Below, in pieces: positions 8,415-16,108 of a stretch of 64,000 nucleotides of DNA (within the stretch, counting starts at the first letter, position 1; every line of letters begins with the position of its first letter). The DNA is from Bacillus thuringiensis (GTDB lineage: Bacteria; Bacillota; Bacilli; Bacillales; Bacillaceae_G), in assembly GCF_001182785.1 (NCBI RefSeq), contig NZ_CP012099.1, forward strand, positions 3,222,501 through 3,286,500, in the 5' to 3' direction. The translations under genes were made by a program, and so were the position numbers. A model generated the notes under the pieces. The model searched no databases. It saw nothing but the letters and a program-made list of their open reading frames with translations, and was not told the origin of the DNA.

Positions 8415-8514
8415 ATAAAGTGAAACTTTAATCAGTGGTTTTTTTGTTCATCCCCACTGATTATTAGCCCTCACCAATCGGGCGTTTACGGGCAGTTAAT
8501 GCGGGATAAAAATG
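8415..8514 (+). repeat. bcr1-type repeat, internally deleted copy (about 100 bp)
   Basis: It starts ATAAAGTGAAACTTTAATC, has the first hairpin (ATCAGTGG ... CCACTGAT), the segment CACCAATCGGGCGTTTACGG, then jumps to the repeat end GCAGTTAATGCGGGATAAA. The CACCTAACTT...TTGAGGTG hairpin of the long copy at 33395 is missing. The rest of the 8143-8601 gap is AT-rich promoter of the subtilase, with no ORF I can support. Confidence 0.7.
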
Positions 8515-8572
8515 CAAAATATCCGTCCAAATTACAGCAATCAATAAGTTTATGGACTACGAAAGAAATACG

Positions 8573-8602
8573 AAAAAGCAAAGCACTAAGTGCTTTGCTC
8601 CT
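8573..8602 (-). terminator. Terminator after SGNH hydrolase gene
   Basis: Perfect stem AGCAAAGCACT / AGTGCTTTGCT with T5 on the minus strand. Confidence 0.85.
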
Positions 8603-9168
8603 TATAAAATCCCTTTTAACTTTTCACCAATTAACTTCGCTACATACTCATAACCTTCTGGCCCAAAGTGTAATCCATCTTTTTCATCATTTTCTACAAA
8701 TCTTTTATAATCCCGTTCTTGAATCATTTCAGCGAATACGTTTAGAAAATAACTTCCTGTTTCTCTCGCCACTTTCTCCACCACGTCTGCATATTGACTA
8801 AGCACTCTATTTGTTCTATTATGCTGTCTTTCTTCATCAACTGGTGCAGGACTAATCAGTAGTACTTTATCTGATGAAACTTGGTTCACAATCTTCTCTA
8901 AGTTTTCTTTATATGCTTGTAATGACACTTGAGAAAAAGAAACTGCATCATTCGTACCAAGAAAAACTGTTACGAAATCTGGTTTATATGATATTACATC
9001 TTCTTCAATCCTATTTAACGCATCGAATGTATTATCACCTGGAACACCTGCATTCACTACTTTCCAGTTCGGAAACATCTCTTGCAAACGTGGTGTTAAT
9101 CTCGGCATTCCATCAAAAAATGTTTCATCAGCTGTAATACTATCTCCAAAACATACTAACGTTTTCAT
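8602..9168 (-). CDS. SGNH/GDSL-family esterase or lipase
   Basis: 188 residues with the four SGNH blocks: Ser10 in CFGDSIT (nucleophile), Gly in NAGVPGDNT, Asn73 in LGTNDA, and Asp164/His167 in DGLHFGPEGY (catalytic dyad partner). No signal peptide, so probably cytosolic. AAGGAGA is 8 bases before the ATG. It lies 15 bases after the MBL hydrolase gene, and further genes upstream on the same strand have short gaps, so it is the last gene of a run from 11460 to 8602. The ester substrate is unknown. Confidence 0.88.
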   Translation of the reverse strand: MKTLVCFGDSITADETFFDGMPRLTPRLQEMFPNWKVVNAGVPGDNTFDALNRIEEDVISYKPDFVTVFLGTNDAVSFSQVSLQAYKENLEKIVNQVSSDKVLLISPAPVDEERQHNRTNRVLSQYADVVEKVARETGSYFLNVFAEMIQERDYKRFVENDEKDGLHFGPEGYEYVAKLIGEKLKGIL

Positions 9169-9183
9169 TAAGCTACTCTCCTT

Positions 9184-10008
9184 TTACGTATGAAACAACT
9201 TTCCTTCTATTGCTTTTATATATCTGTCAGCAGAACGTTCAACTGCCTCATTTGCATTTTCTTTTACTACTCGATGAAAAGCGTTGTATAAACGATTAAA
9301 CTGTAACGGCTTCACTCGATTCACCATTTCTTCCACTTTTCTCGCTGGTAGTGGAATTAAGTTTGGATAGCTGTACATGAAGCTTACCCACCGCTCATCT
9401 GCTACAACTTGAATAATATCACCTGTTAACAAAATCCCTTTTCCGTCATTACCTTCTTCCCAATGCAATACAGAACCACCACTAAAATGTCCTCCAAGAC
9501 GATGTACAGTAATCCCATCCGCTAATTGTAAAGACTCACCAGACCAATAAATAATACGACTACTCGGACGCATCACCCACTCTTTATCATCTTCATGTAT
9601 ATAAATTGGTACATCAAATGTCTCTGCCCATTCTACTTGCGTTGAATAATAATGAGGATGAGACAATGCAATCGCATCTAATCCTCCAAGCTCTTTTATT
9701 TTCGTAATTGTCGTTTCATCTAAATACGTAATACAGTCCCACAGTAAACGATATGACTCTGTTTTCACTACAAATGCCGTTTGACCGATTGCAAATCCTG
9801 GTTTTGTTGTAATGCTATAAAGTCCACCTTCCTCTTCGATTATTTCATTTTTATATGTATCACCAATTTGTAAGCTTTCCAGTGTCGTCCAAGATTGTCC
9901 TTTTGGATTCACATATTGCCTCTCTTCATCACAAATATGACAGCTCACCGGTTCTTCTACACTCGCCGCATACTGCACGCCACACGTTGTACAAACGAAA
10001 TTTTCCAT
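9184..10008 (-). CDS. MBL-fold hydrolase with N-terminal zinc ribbon and altered HxHxDH motif
   Basis: 274 residues. Cys6, Cys9, Cys23 and Cys26 form a rubredoxin-like zinc ribbon. A metallo-beta-lactamase fold follows: GGLYSITTKPGFAIGQTAFVV strands in outline, LSHPHYYSTQVEW where HxHxDH is expected, HRLGGHFSGGS (third metal His), LTGDII (bridging Asp) and YNAFHRVV (last His). Residues 121 and 122 are Tyr and Ser instead of Asp and His, so the second metal site should be weak or absent. The fold suggests hydrolase or glyoxalase-like chemistry; actual activity is uncertain. It is in an operon with the SGNH gene downstream. Confidence 0.85.
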   Translation of the reverse strand: MENFVCTTCGVQYAASVEEPVSCHICDEERQYVNPKGQSWTTLESLQIGDTYKNEIIEEEGGLYSITTKPGFAIGQTAFVVKTESYRLLWDCITYLDETTITKIKELGGLDAIALSHPHYYSTQVEWAETFDVPIYIHEDDKEWVMRPSSRIIYWSGESLQLADGITVHRLGGHFSGGSVLHWEEGNDGKGILLTGDIIQVVADERWVSFMYSYPNLIPLPARKVEEMVNRVKPLQFNRLYNAFHRVVKENANEAVERSADRYIKAIEGKLFHT

Positions 10009-10036
10009 AATAATTTCCCCTATCCCTATATTTTTA

Positions 10037-10594
10037 TTAAGCTAATTTTTGTTGATAATGATCTGCTTTTTTATTTTCAATTAATAAACTTATAAAAGTA
10101 AGTAAATAGACAACTGTAACCGATAACGGAATTACAGTAAATCCTTTTTCTGCAAAAAGAATCCCGCAAACTGACGTTACAAATACAATCCCTACTGACA
10201 ATAAACCATAGCTTTTACTTTCATAAATCCATACGTACGGAATAAAATGAACACCTATTAACATCGCTACTACAAAAGGTAACCATTCTGGAAATTGAAA
10301 ATAGGCAAGTAATACAAGTGGAATATTCAATACATTTATCCCACCAATTAAGCCTGCCAAAACCCCTAACGGATTTCCTTTCGCAAACATATCAATTTTC
10401 AATATAGCAGCTATCATTAAGCCGAAAGGAAACACACAGCCCATACCGATTAAATATACCCACACCACTTGTTTTTCAGAAAGAACAAATCCCGTTATAC
10501 TCATAACTATCCAAAATAAAACGCCGGCTAATATAATCGGTAAGCCTCTCTTCGTTTTGATTGCTAAATCCTTTTTCGCTTCTGCAACATTCAT
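10037..10594 (-). CDS. Integral membrane protein (DUF7010-like)
   Basis: 185 residues with about six hydrophobic segments (around 18-37, 43-65, 76-96, 104-125, 130-146, 152-171) and short charged ends. No catalytic motif is recognised. GGGGAG precedes the ATG by 8 bases. The pattern recalls a small Bacillus membrane family I know as DUF7010, but this is from memory. It lies between the MBL hydrolase and the kinase-like gene, with gaps under 30 bases, consistent with co-transcription. Function unknown. Confidence 0.8.
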   Translation of the reverse strand: MNVAEAKKDLAIKTKRGLPIILAGVLFWIVMSITGFVLSEKQVVWVYLIGMGCVFPFGLMIAAILKIDMFAKGNPLGVLAGLIGGINVLNIPLVLLAYFQFPEWLPFVVAMLIGVHFIPYVWIYESKSYGLLSVGIVFVTSVCGILFAEKGFTVIPLSVTVVYLLTFISLLIENKKADHYQQKLA

Positions 10595-10620
10595 CTCACT
10601 ATCTCCCCAAAATATTTGTG

Positions 10621-11460
10621 CTATAAAGTAGTCTCAACCTCACCCATCCAATAACGCCAAGCTGCTAAATAATCTTCTAAATCTTTCGGGTGGTGCCGTA
10701 AACACCTATCTATACGTAAATATAAGCCTATGACTATTTCTTCATATAAATCACGGTCTTTTTTATGAAATACACATTGTTTCATCGCATAATCGATTGT
10801 TTCTTTTGTTAAATTTTCCGGAGTTGAACAAAACGCATACATTAAATCATACATAGGATCTCCTAACACTGGTAAAGGATCAATTACACCGTGCAGCTCA
10901 TTCTCTTTAAATATAAAGTTATGAAATCCAAGATCACCATGCAATAAAAACGGCTGATTTATTCCAACGTCCCTATTCGCTAACTTAAGAACCGTTCTAT
11001 ACTCTTCTTCACTTATGTAACGTCTTACATTTTCATGAGCTTCTATCACATTTTTTGTTAAAAATTCACTCCAAGATTGAACCGGACTTTCTTTCCATCC
11101 CCAGCCATCTACCTCTGTAGCTACTTCATACTTATTGATAACTTCCTTTACAAGTTTACAAAGAACACTCCGTTTATGGCCTAGTTTGCAAGAAGTTGTG
11201 CCCTCAAGGAATGAATAAACAATATGGCGATTTAAAGGTTCCTTATATAAAAACTTTGGAAATAATTCGTCCTGTTTATAAAACTGAAGAAAATAACCTT
11301 CTTCACGTATGACATCCGATTCATTCAACTTTACAACGTATTGTTCATCTAACAAATATATAGTACTTGTCGTACCCCCGTTTAATGCTTTTACGCTATT
11401 TGGATAATGTGAAATAACTTTTTCCTTAACTAGTTGTGCAGTGATTATTGAAATGTCCAT
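10621..11460 (-). CDS. Aminoglycoside phosphotransferase/choline kinase-fold protein
   Basis: 279 residues. Kinase-like fold with a nucleotide loop near NGGTTSTIYLLDEQYVVKLNE, the Brenner motif LLHGDLGFHNFIF (catalytic Asp and Asn), and the metal-binding GVIDPLPVLGDPMYDL. This is the APH family, which phosphorylates aminoglycosides, choline-like alcohols or other small substrates. Chromosomal members in this group usually do not confer resistance, so the substrate is open. GGGTGAGAGA leads to the ATG at 11460; the frame to 11505 starts at a TTG without a ribosome site. It is the first gene of the run to 8602. Confidence 0.85.
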   Translation of the reverse strand: MDISIITAQLVKEKVISHYPNSVKALNGGTTSTIYLLDEQYVVKLNESDVIREEGYFLQFYKQDELFPKFLYKEPLNRHIVYSFLEGTTSCKLGHKRSVLCKLVKEVINKYEVATEVDGWGWKESPVQSWSEFLTKNVIEAHENVRRYISEEEYRTVLKLANRDVGINQPFLLHGDLGFHNFIFKENELHGVIDPLPVLGDPMYDLMYAFCSTPENLTKETIDYAMKQCVFHKKDRDLYEEIVIGLYLRIDRCLRHHPKDLEDYLAAWRYWMGEVETTL

Positions 11461-11625
11461 TCTCTCACCCTTTAATTCGGAAGATTCCCTTAATTCAAAA
11501 GACAACTTTACTATTATTTGACAAACGCAAGGAAAATCCTCCCAACCATCCTAATATAACAAACAACAATTTTATTTTATTACAATGGCTTTCTTCAATA
11601 TCCCATTTATGATAACGTGATTTTA

Positions 11626-12375
11626 TCACTCTAAATGCTCTTCATATACTCTAATAATTTCTATTGCAGGGTCTATGTCTTGTAATTTATGAGCCAAACT
11701 TTCTACACCAAACACTTCTGTAAACGTATGACTGCCTACAATTAAATTAATCCCTTTAAATTTCGCATGTTGAACTGTATATAATGTTTTTTCACCTGTT
11801 ATGTACGTGTCACACCCTTTTTCTAATGCACGTTCAATCAAATTTGTATTGTTTCCTGCACCGGTTAAAATCGCAATCCGTTTTACTGGTTTATCGTGAT
11901 TTCTCCAGCTCTTCACTTTCTCTTCCATTTTTTCTTCAAGTTTTCCAACTAAGTTTGAAAAAGGAATCGCTTCTTTATATTCTCCTATTCCCGGTAGTTC
12001 TTCTTCCTCATACGTGGAATATTCCAGTATTGTATCTATCCCAATTCCGTTAAATAACGATGTACACGTGCCAAACTTTACAAAATCTAACGGCAAATGA
12101 ACCCAAAAATGATTCATTTCATATTGCTTCAATTTCTCAATACAAGCCTCTTCCATACCAAATAAAAAACTCCACGGCGCATGATGTGTAACTATCATAT
12201 CGACTCCATTTCTATACGCTTCTTCAATAGTTTCTAACGTTAAATTTGTTGTGTAACCGATTTTGTGAAATTCATCTTTACTTATATGAGTAAAACCATA
12301 TTCATCATCGCCGTATTTATGAAGATGCTCTCCAAATAGTGATGTTATATGTTCGTTAAACTGCTTTATATTCAT
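11626..12375 (-). CDS. NIF3-like dinuclear metal-binding protein (DUF34)
   Basis: 249 residues of the NIF3/YbgI family: VTHHAPW and the C-terminal GSHTFTEVFGVE supply metal-binding His and Glu, and RIAILTGAGNNTNLIERA is the conserved glycine-rich centre. Family members form hexameric toroids; the biochemical role is not settled (a GTP cyclohydrolase-related role has been suggested). It lacks the PII-like insert of the longer Bacillus YqfO, so it is a second, shorter paralog type. AGGAG is 7 bases before the ATG. A separate transcript, divergent from the small gene at 12459. Confidence 0.85.
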   Translation of the reverse strand: MNIKQFNEHITSLFGEHLHKYGDDEYGFTHISKDEFHKIGYTTNLTLETIEEAYRNGVDMIVTHHAPWSFLFGMEEACIEKLKQYEMNHFWVHLPLDFVKFGTCTSLFNGIGIDTILEYSTYEEEELPGIGEYKEAIPFSNLVGKLEEKMEEKVKSWRNHDKPVKRIAILTGAGNNTNLIERALEKGCDTYITGEKTLYTVQHAKFKGINLIVGSHTFTEVFGVESLAHKLQDIDPAIEIIRVYEEHLE

Positions 12376-12458
12376 TTTATTTCTCCTTTCATTTACTTTT
12401 ATATTTCAAAAATAAGGAAATACTAAATAAAAACGTTACATACATATAGGAGGACACC

Positions 12459-12668
12459 ATGAAACCTGAATTTTTAAAAGCTATACATGATGCCATTGGA
12501 AATGTTGAACACATTCATATAGAAGAAAGCGGTGCTGACAGCTTACTTATCCATCATGATGATGCACAGCAATTACAACAAGTCGCTAAAACGCTAGAAA
12601 ATAACAATTTTCGCTCTGCTTTAAGAACAACTGGAGATGCTTCGTATATTGAAGTATTGAACAGATAG
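12459..12668 (+). CDS. Small conserved-type cytosolic protein, unknown function
   Basis: 69 residues, hydrophilic, with HIHIEESGADSLLIHHDD in the middle and no recognisable domain. The ribosome site ATAGGAGGACACC before the ATG is excellent, and a terminator follows the stop directly, so it is a real single-gene unit. It is divergent from the NIF3-like gene. Confidence 0.75.
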   Translation: MKPEFLKAIHDAIGNVEHIHIEESGADSLLIHHDDAQQLQQVAKTLENNNFRSALRTTGDASYIEVLNR

Positions 12669-12669
12669 T

Positions 12670-12703
12670 GAAAGTCCGGATGTATGCCGGGCTTTCTTTT
12701 TTT
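12670..12703 (+). terminator. Terminator after the 69-residue ORF
   Basis: Stem AAAGTCCGG / CCGGGCTTT followed by seven T on the plus strand; shared by the convergent PhzF-like gene. Confidence 0.8.
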
Positions 12704-13601
12704 ATATTGAAACTTCAAACTCTTTCACATACACCGCTGTTCCAGCGATATCTATTTGTAACTTTTCGTTTTCTATCCCTTTCGTTACATAAACGGTTAC
12801 ACGACCATCTTTATTTATTTCCTGTCCTTGCTCAACGATTAAATCCAATTCATGTTCAAAATCTTTCTCTAAATACTCCGCATAATACGCTCCCATTACA
12901 CCTGAAGCTGTTCCTGTCACTGGATCTTCAATCGTCCCAGCGTAAGCTGATGAAAAATGACGGCCGTGCATTTGTGCTAGTTCATCATAAGTTTCTAGAC
13001 AAATTGGGTGAATAGAAGCATTAGGTATTTCTTTTAATACTGATGGAAATGCAGCATTATTAGGTTTCATTCTCTCACATGCATTAAGATTTTTAATCGG
13101 TACAATTACAGTCCAATTTCCCGTACTTCCATATACAATCGGTAAACTTACATCTAAATCATTTACTTCTAAACCAATACTATGAGCTAATTCTTCTTTT
13201 GAACCTGTAAACTCTTTAAACTGAGGTGCTGCCTGTCTCATTTTAATAAAGGTTTCTCCATTTTCATTTACACGTATTTGTATCGGTAAAATCCCAGCCT
13301 TCGTTTCAATCGTAAGGTTACTTTTCTCTTCTAATAAACCTTTTTCGTGCAAGGCATATATCGTCCCTACTGTCCCATGACCACATAAATCCATTTCAAA
13401 ACCAGGTGTAAAATAGCGCATTTTTATATGTGCTACTTCTGAAGAAAGAACAAAAGTTGTTTCGTTAAATCCAATTTTTTCAGCAATACGCTGCATTTCC
13501 TCTTCCGTTAATCCATCTGCATCTAATACAATACCTGCTGGATTTCCCTTATTTGGTTTATTCGTAAATGCGTCGTAATGAAATACGTTTATAGTCTTCA
13601 T
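12702..13601 (-). CDS. PhzF-family isomerase/epimerase
   Basis: 299 residues. N-terminal VFHYDAFTNKPNKGNPAGIVLDA carries the conserved GNPAG, GFNETTFV contains the catalytic Glu of the family (ET pair), then MRYFTPGFEMDLCGHGTVGTIYAL and, in the second half, EDPVTGTASGVMGAYYAE. These are the signature repeats of the diaminopimelate-epimerase-like PhzF fold. No phenazine genes are near, so it is a general family member with unknown substrate. AGGAG is followed by ATG 8 bases on. The following gene at 13613 is 12 bases upstream, so these are likely co-transcribed. Confidence 0.9.
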   Translation of the reverse strand: MKTINVFHYDAFTNKPNKGNPAGIVLDADGLTEEEMQRIAEKIGFNETTFVLSSEVAHIKMRYFTPGFEMDLCGHGTVGTIYALHEKGLLEEKSNLTIETKAGILPIQIRVNENGETFIKMRQAAPQFKEFTGSKEELAHSIGLEVNDLDVSLPIVYGSTGNWTVIVPIKNLNACERMKPNNAAFPSVLKEIPNASIHPICLETYDELAQMHGRHFSSAYAGTIEDPVTGTASGVMGAYYAEYLEKDFEHELDLIVEQGQEINKDGRVTVYVTKGIENEKLQIDIAGTAVYVKEFEVSI

Positions 13602-13612
13602 TTTCTTTTCTC

Positions 13613-14392
13613 CTAATCTACTTTAAAAATTTTATAATAAAGCTCTGTCTCCGTTTTCATCGAACAATTATTTCTCCAAAATATCCTCTGCATCTTTTCA
13701 TTTGAAGTATGCGTGCTTCCGATGTAATAAGTAGCCCCCATTTCCTTTAACATATGTAAAGATTGAAGATGCATATGAGAAGCAACTCCTTTCCCGCGAT
13801 AATAAGGCATTACTCCAAAGTAAAATAATCGTCCTTCACTTTCTGTTCCAGTTTCTATATGTGGTATGGACATACCAATTGACCCAGTTTTATCATAAAA
13901 AACAATACATGACTTTTCCCAACCCTTACCTAACTCTGTTTGCACGGAATAAAAATGTTCATCGATAGTTAAAATTGAAGTTTGATTCCCTGAACCCGAC
14001 ATACATTGTTCCCAAATATATTTAAATTCTTTTTCCGATAACGTTCCTTCTGCTATTGATCGATATGTATATTGTTTTTCAACCATCTCTACATTGTTTA
14101 ACTCCCTACACACTTCTATCTTTGCTGCATGTAAAGAAAAACCCGCATCAAGTAAGACTTTTGCACTTGTGTTATAACTACTAAACCTTTTGTTTAAGAC
14201 AATACTTGCTCTTTTTAACTCCCAATTAAAACAAACCTCTTCAAATCTACTTATCTTTTCTTTATATGTTTGTACGTTATACAAAACATCTTCTTCTATT
14301 TCTTCAATTGTCACTGCATTTGGTAAGCCATTTAATACTTTTTTAGAAGGACCAAATAAGTTTTTAATGACTGTAAGATCGTACTTCACCAC
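13613..14392 (-). CDS. GNAT-family N-acetyltransferase (C-terminal domain)
   Basis: 259 residues. The C-terminal 110 residues have the acetyl-CoA loop MPYYRGKGVASHMHLQSLHML and the late strand YYIGSTHTSNEKMQRIFWRNNCS. The first 130 residues are not assigned. Two consecutive GTG codons (14392 and 14389) follow GGAGG at 4 and 7 bases; the second is better spaced but the difference is one residue. It is in an operon with the PhzF-like gene and probably with the GNAT gene at 14433. Substrate unknown. Confidence 0.8.
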   Translation of the reverse strand: MVKYDLTVIKNLFGPSKKVLNGLPNAVTIEEIEEDVLYNVQTYKEKISRFEEVCFNWELKRASIVLNKRFSSYNTSAKVLLDAGFSLHAAKIEVCRELNNVEMVEKQYTYRSIAEGTLSEKEFKYIWEQCMSGSGNQTSILTIDEHFYSVQTELGKGWEKSCIVFYDKTGSIGMSIPHIETGTESEGRLFYFGVMPYYRGKGVASHMHLQSLHMLKEMGATYYIGSTHTSNEKMQRIFWRNNCSMKTETELYYKIFKVD

Positions 14393-14432
14393 TTCACCTC
14401 CAATCTACAATTTCTATCCGTAATAACCACTC

Positions 14433-14996
14433 TCATATACTCATCTCCTTATTTTTAAAATAAATAAGAAAATCCATCCACTTACCATTCTCTAATGAAA
14501 ATGCCTCTCTCTTGCATTCAAATGAAAAGCCTGCGCTTTCCGCAAGACGCACTGATGGCTCATTATCAACATGTATATGTAATTCGATTCTATGAAAATT
14601 AAGGCTATTAAAAAATAACGATAACGTAGCGTTTACACTTTCTACCCCATATCCATTTTTCCAATATTGATTATGAATAGAGTAGCCCATCATTGCCCAC
14701 TGATAATCCATACGTAAAATTTTTATTAGCTCTAGCTTTCCAATATTAGCCCCATCTTCTTTACGAAAAATACCTAATACATACATCTCATCTCGATGTG
14801 CTGCTTCATCAAACCCTCTAATCCATTCCGTGAACCATTCTTTTGTTGGTGATGCCATAACTTGATAGCCATCGTCATATTTATACTGCGATGGCAGTCT
14901 CTTATTAAATCCATCTAACCAACTTTCGTAATCATCTTTTTGAAATGGACGGATAATGAGTCTATCCGTCTCTACTTCTAATAACGGTAGCTTCAT
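14433..14996 (-). CDS. RimJ/RimL-type GNAT acetyltransferase
   Basis: 187 residues. N-terminal ETDRLIIRPFQKDDYESWL and C-terminal RIELHIHVDNEPSVRLAESAGFSFE are the marks of the RimJ/RimL ribosomal-protein alanine acetyltransferase branch; acetyl-CoA loop YWKNGYGVESVNATLS. Acts in the cytosol; the acceptor is unknown. GAGGAAGAG precedes the ATG. It lies upstream of the two genes ending at 12702, on the same strand, with a 40-base gap. Confidence 0.85.
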   Translation of the reverse strand: MKLPLLEVETDRLIIRPFQKDDYESWLDGFNKRLPSQYKYDDGYQVMASPTKEWFTEWIRGFDEAAHRDEMYVLGIFRKEDGANIGKLELIKILRMDYQWAMMGYSIHNQYWKNGYGVESVNATLSLFFNSLNFHRIELHIHVDNEPSVRLAESAGFSFECKREAFSLENGKWMDFLIYFKNKEMSI

Positions 14997-15265
14997 TTAC
15001 ATCTCTTCCTCCAGTAATTGATTGAATATTCTTTGTTATCTTACACGAAATACAAAATCTAGTAACAAACCTTATGCCCATCAACTTAAGAAATTAGTAG
15101 TTCCCCAATACGAAAAAAATAAGTCGAATTCTATAATTAACTGTATAAGGGGAAATTTTTCATTTTGAGGTAATTCCAAACCCTTGGCTTGATAACGATG
15201 TGACGGTCGCCCTCCTTAGGAGAATTACTTGGATTCACTAATGAAAAAATTGTACAAAAACGTCA
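14997..15265. other. Intergenic region without supported gene
   Basis: About 300 bases separate the GNAT gene from the PfpI-like gene. It contains a locally GC-richer patch at 15170-15230 (ACCCTTGGCTTGATAACGAT, GACGGTCGCCCTCCTTAGG) that stands out from its AT-rich surroundings but encodes nothing I recognise. Confidence 0.4.
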
Positions 15266-15310
15266 TTTTAAATAATCAAGTCAGATTATCTATTTCTAAC
15301 TTGATTATTT
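15266..15310 (-). terminator. Terminator overlapping the stop of the PfpI-like gene
   Basis: Perfect stem TTTAAATAATCAAGT / ACTTGATTATTTAAA; the TAA stop of the gene lies inside the stem. Confidence 0.65.
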
Positions 15311-15880
15311 AAAATATAAACCTTTGCCCACTGGCTGAACAGTTTCAAGCACAGTGTCAACCATTTCTTCATTAATCAAGGTTCTTATAATCCAAGCTGA
15401 GAGGTCTTGAGCAGCAAAACAACCTGCGGCAGTCGAGATATTCCCTTCGTTTACGAATCTTTGTTCAATAACGTCTACATCAAATTCTTTAAGTTGTTCT
15501 ACTACAGATGGATATGTAGTTGCTTTTTTGCCAGTTAACAATTTTTTAGCTCCTAGTAGTAGTGAACCAGAGCACATAGAGCCTATTAATTGTCTTTGAA
15601 GATCTACATGAATGCTATTAAGATATTCTTGATTTTGATATAAACCTTGGACCCCCTTGCCACTTGCAAATATTACTGCGTCAGCGGAAGGTATATCAGA
15701 TATGCTTCCTGTCATGGGGATACGTAAGCCAGACATGGATATATGAGTTTTTTCCGTTCCTAATAGCTGGACATTCCAATCAGAAATACCGCCAACTAAA
15801 CGTACACGATTTAATAAATCCCATGGTAAAAAAACATCTATATCAGTAAAGTTATCGAAACAGGCTATCGCAATTTTCAT
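15305..15880 (-). CDS. DJ-1/PfpI-family protein
   Basis: 191 residues with the class I glutamine amidotransferase-like fold: MKIAIACFDNFTDIDVFLPW with the conserved Asp, DAVIFASGKGVQGLY, the nucleophile elbow IGSMCSGSLLLGA (Cys), and TTYPSV. This matches the isonitrile hydratase/GlxA-N-terminal-like branch rather than the PfpI proteases. GGAGGCTAGAGA before the ATG is a strong ribosome site. It is a single-gene unit. The enzymatic role is unproven for most members. Confidence 0.85.
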   Translation of the reverse strand: MKIAIACFDNFTDIDVFLPWDLLNRVRLVGGISDWNVQLLGTEKTHISMSGLRIPMTGSISDIPSADAVIFASGKGVQGLYQNQEYLNSIHVDLQRQLIGSMCSGSLLLGAKKLLTGKKATTYPSVVEQLKEFDVDVIEQRFVNEGNISTAAGCFAAQDLSAWIIRTLINEEMVDTVLETVQPVGKGLYFK

Positions 15881-16054
15881 TCTCTAGCCTCCTAATTATT
15901 GAAATATTAAAAACATTTTAATTATAACAATTTCAAGTGGAGGTAGCGAGGTTTAAGTTGCCTAATAGCCGAATATCGTTCGAGCGTTACCAAGCTAAAA
16001 AATTGCATCAAAAAAACAAAAACGTTTATACTCTCCACTAACAGAAACATTAAC

Positions 16055-16090
16055 AAAAACCCAGTCATGCTTTATACATAACTGGGTTCT
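16055..16090 (-). terminator. Terminator after the acyl-CoA ligase gene
   Basis: AACCCAGT / ACTGGGTT stem with loop of about 13; moderate strength. Confidence 0.6.
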
Positions 16091-16108
16091 CTATCGTTTC
16101 ATAATTTT

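Noticed and set aside
8499..8801. 100-codon plus-strand ORF
   Set aside because: Begins in a bcr1-type repeat and continues antisense through the SGNH hydrolase gene.
10621..11460. Aminoglycoside resistance gene
   Set aside because: APH fold alone does not show resistance; no mobile context and the substrate pocket cannot be judged from sequence.
12668..13015. 115-codon plus-strand ORF
   Set aside because: Starts within a terminator and is antisense to the PhzF-like gene, which has complete family motifs.
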